Shown here: positions 5,617-5,649 of the stretch, piece by piece
Position numbering within the stretch: position 1 is the stretch's first letter
Layout of the letters: each line of letters begins with the position of its first letter
NCBI GenBank assembly: GCA_900548855.1
Contig: URMF01000097.1
Location: 1 to 5,649 of the forward strand
Direction of reading: 5' to 3'
Origin: an uncultured Eubacteriales bacterium
GTDB taxonomy: Bacteria > Bacillota > Clostridia > Lachnospirales > Lachnospiraceae
DNA length: 5,649 nucleotides
The notes under the pieces: model-generated
The model's database searches: none
What the model saw: only the letters and a program-made list of their open reading frames with translations
What the model was told of the DNA's origin: nothing
Translations under genes and position numbers: made by a program

Positions 5617-5636
5617 GATAATTTAATATTATCTGC
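5617..5636 (-). promoter_or_regulatory. Shared 20-base operator/promoter box upstream of the unknown gene
   Basis: This is the exact reverse complement of 3857-3876, including the 17-bp palindrome. On the minus strand it ends 12 bases before the ATG and directly abuts the GGAGG ribosome binding site, so a bound protein could also block ribosome access if the box is transcribed. A -35 element would fall at or beyond the window edge. Confidence 0.6.
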
Positions 5637-5649
5637 CTATAACCTTATA

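Noticed and set aside
1..5649. CRISPR array, tRNA, rRNA or insertion sequence
   Set aside because: No regularly spaced direct repeats, no cloverleaf or rRNA-like sequence, and no transposase domain were found.

Overview
The window looks like an accessory region of a low-to-moderate GC Firmicute, most likely a gut or rumen Clostridium-relative such as Ruminococcus or another Oscillospiraceae member. The evidence is the type of cell-surface protein at the left edge (lysine/tyrosine-rich bacterial Ig-like repeat plus Fn3), strong GGAGG-type ribosome binding sites, a TTG-started XRE regulator, and a Tn916-like tyrosine integrase. Genus-level assignment is inference.

Layout. Bases 1-1065 hold the 3' part of a probable secreted protein gene, closed by a clear intrinsic terminator (1087-1133). 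Next is a 19-residue micro-ORF with a near-perfect ribosome binding site (1324-1383), followed by overlapping small hairpins and a second terminator (1430-1463) that resemble a leader-peptide attenuator without an obvious target gene. An XRE-family repressor (1558-1887) follows, with an extended -10 promoter and two 17-bp operator-like palindromes.

The main structural discovery is at 1932-3320. A tyrosine integrase gene on the minus strand (2033-3133) sits between two recombination-site-like sequences that share a perfect 23-bp stretch in inverted orientation. Each site has two opposed 10-base arms around the same 9-base centre. That geometry predicts inversion of a ~1.37 kb segment carrying the recombinase itself, similar in layout to Hin within its invertible segment, rather than excision. 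Inversion would also move the terminator that now closes the XRE transcript and would place the integrase downstream of, and co-directional with, the XRE gene. The integrase carries one in-frame TGA where a Trp is expected, although all catalytic residues are otherwise present, so in this genome the switch may be frozen.

After a mostly gene-free, AT-rich stretch (3321-3881) with one strong hairpin, there is a tail-to-tail gene pair: a divergent spermidine-synthase-like protein (3906-4751, +) and an unrecognised 287-residue protein (4741-5604, -). Their ends overlap by 11 bases. Both genes begin just after an identical 20-base sequence containing a 17-bp palindrome. This suggests common control and that the two genes form one functional unit of unknown role. 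The synthase homologue has lost several acidic residues that bind the amine substrate in true spermidine synthases, so its product is probably not spermidine.
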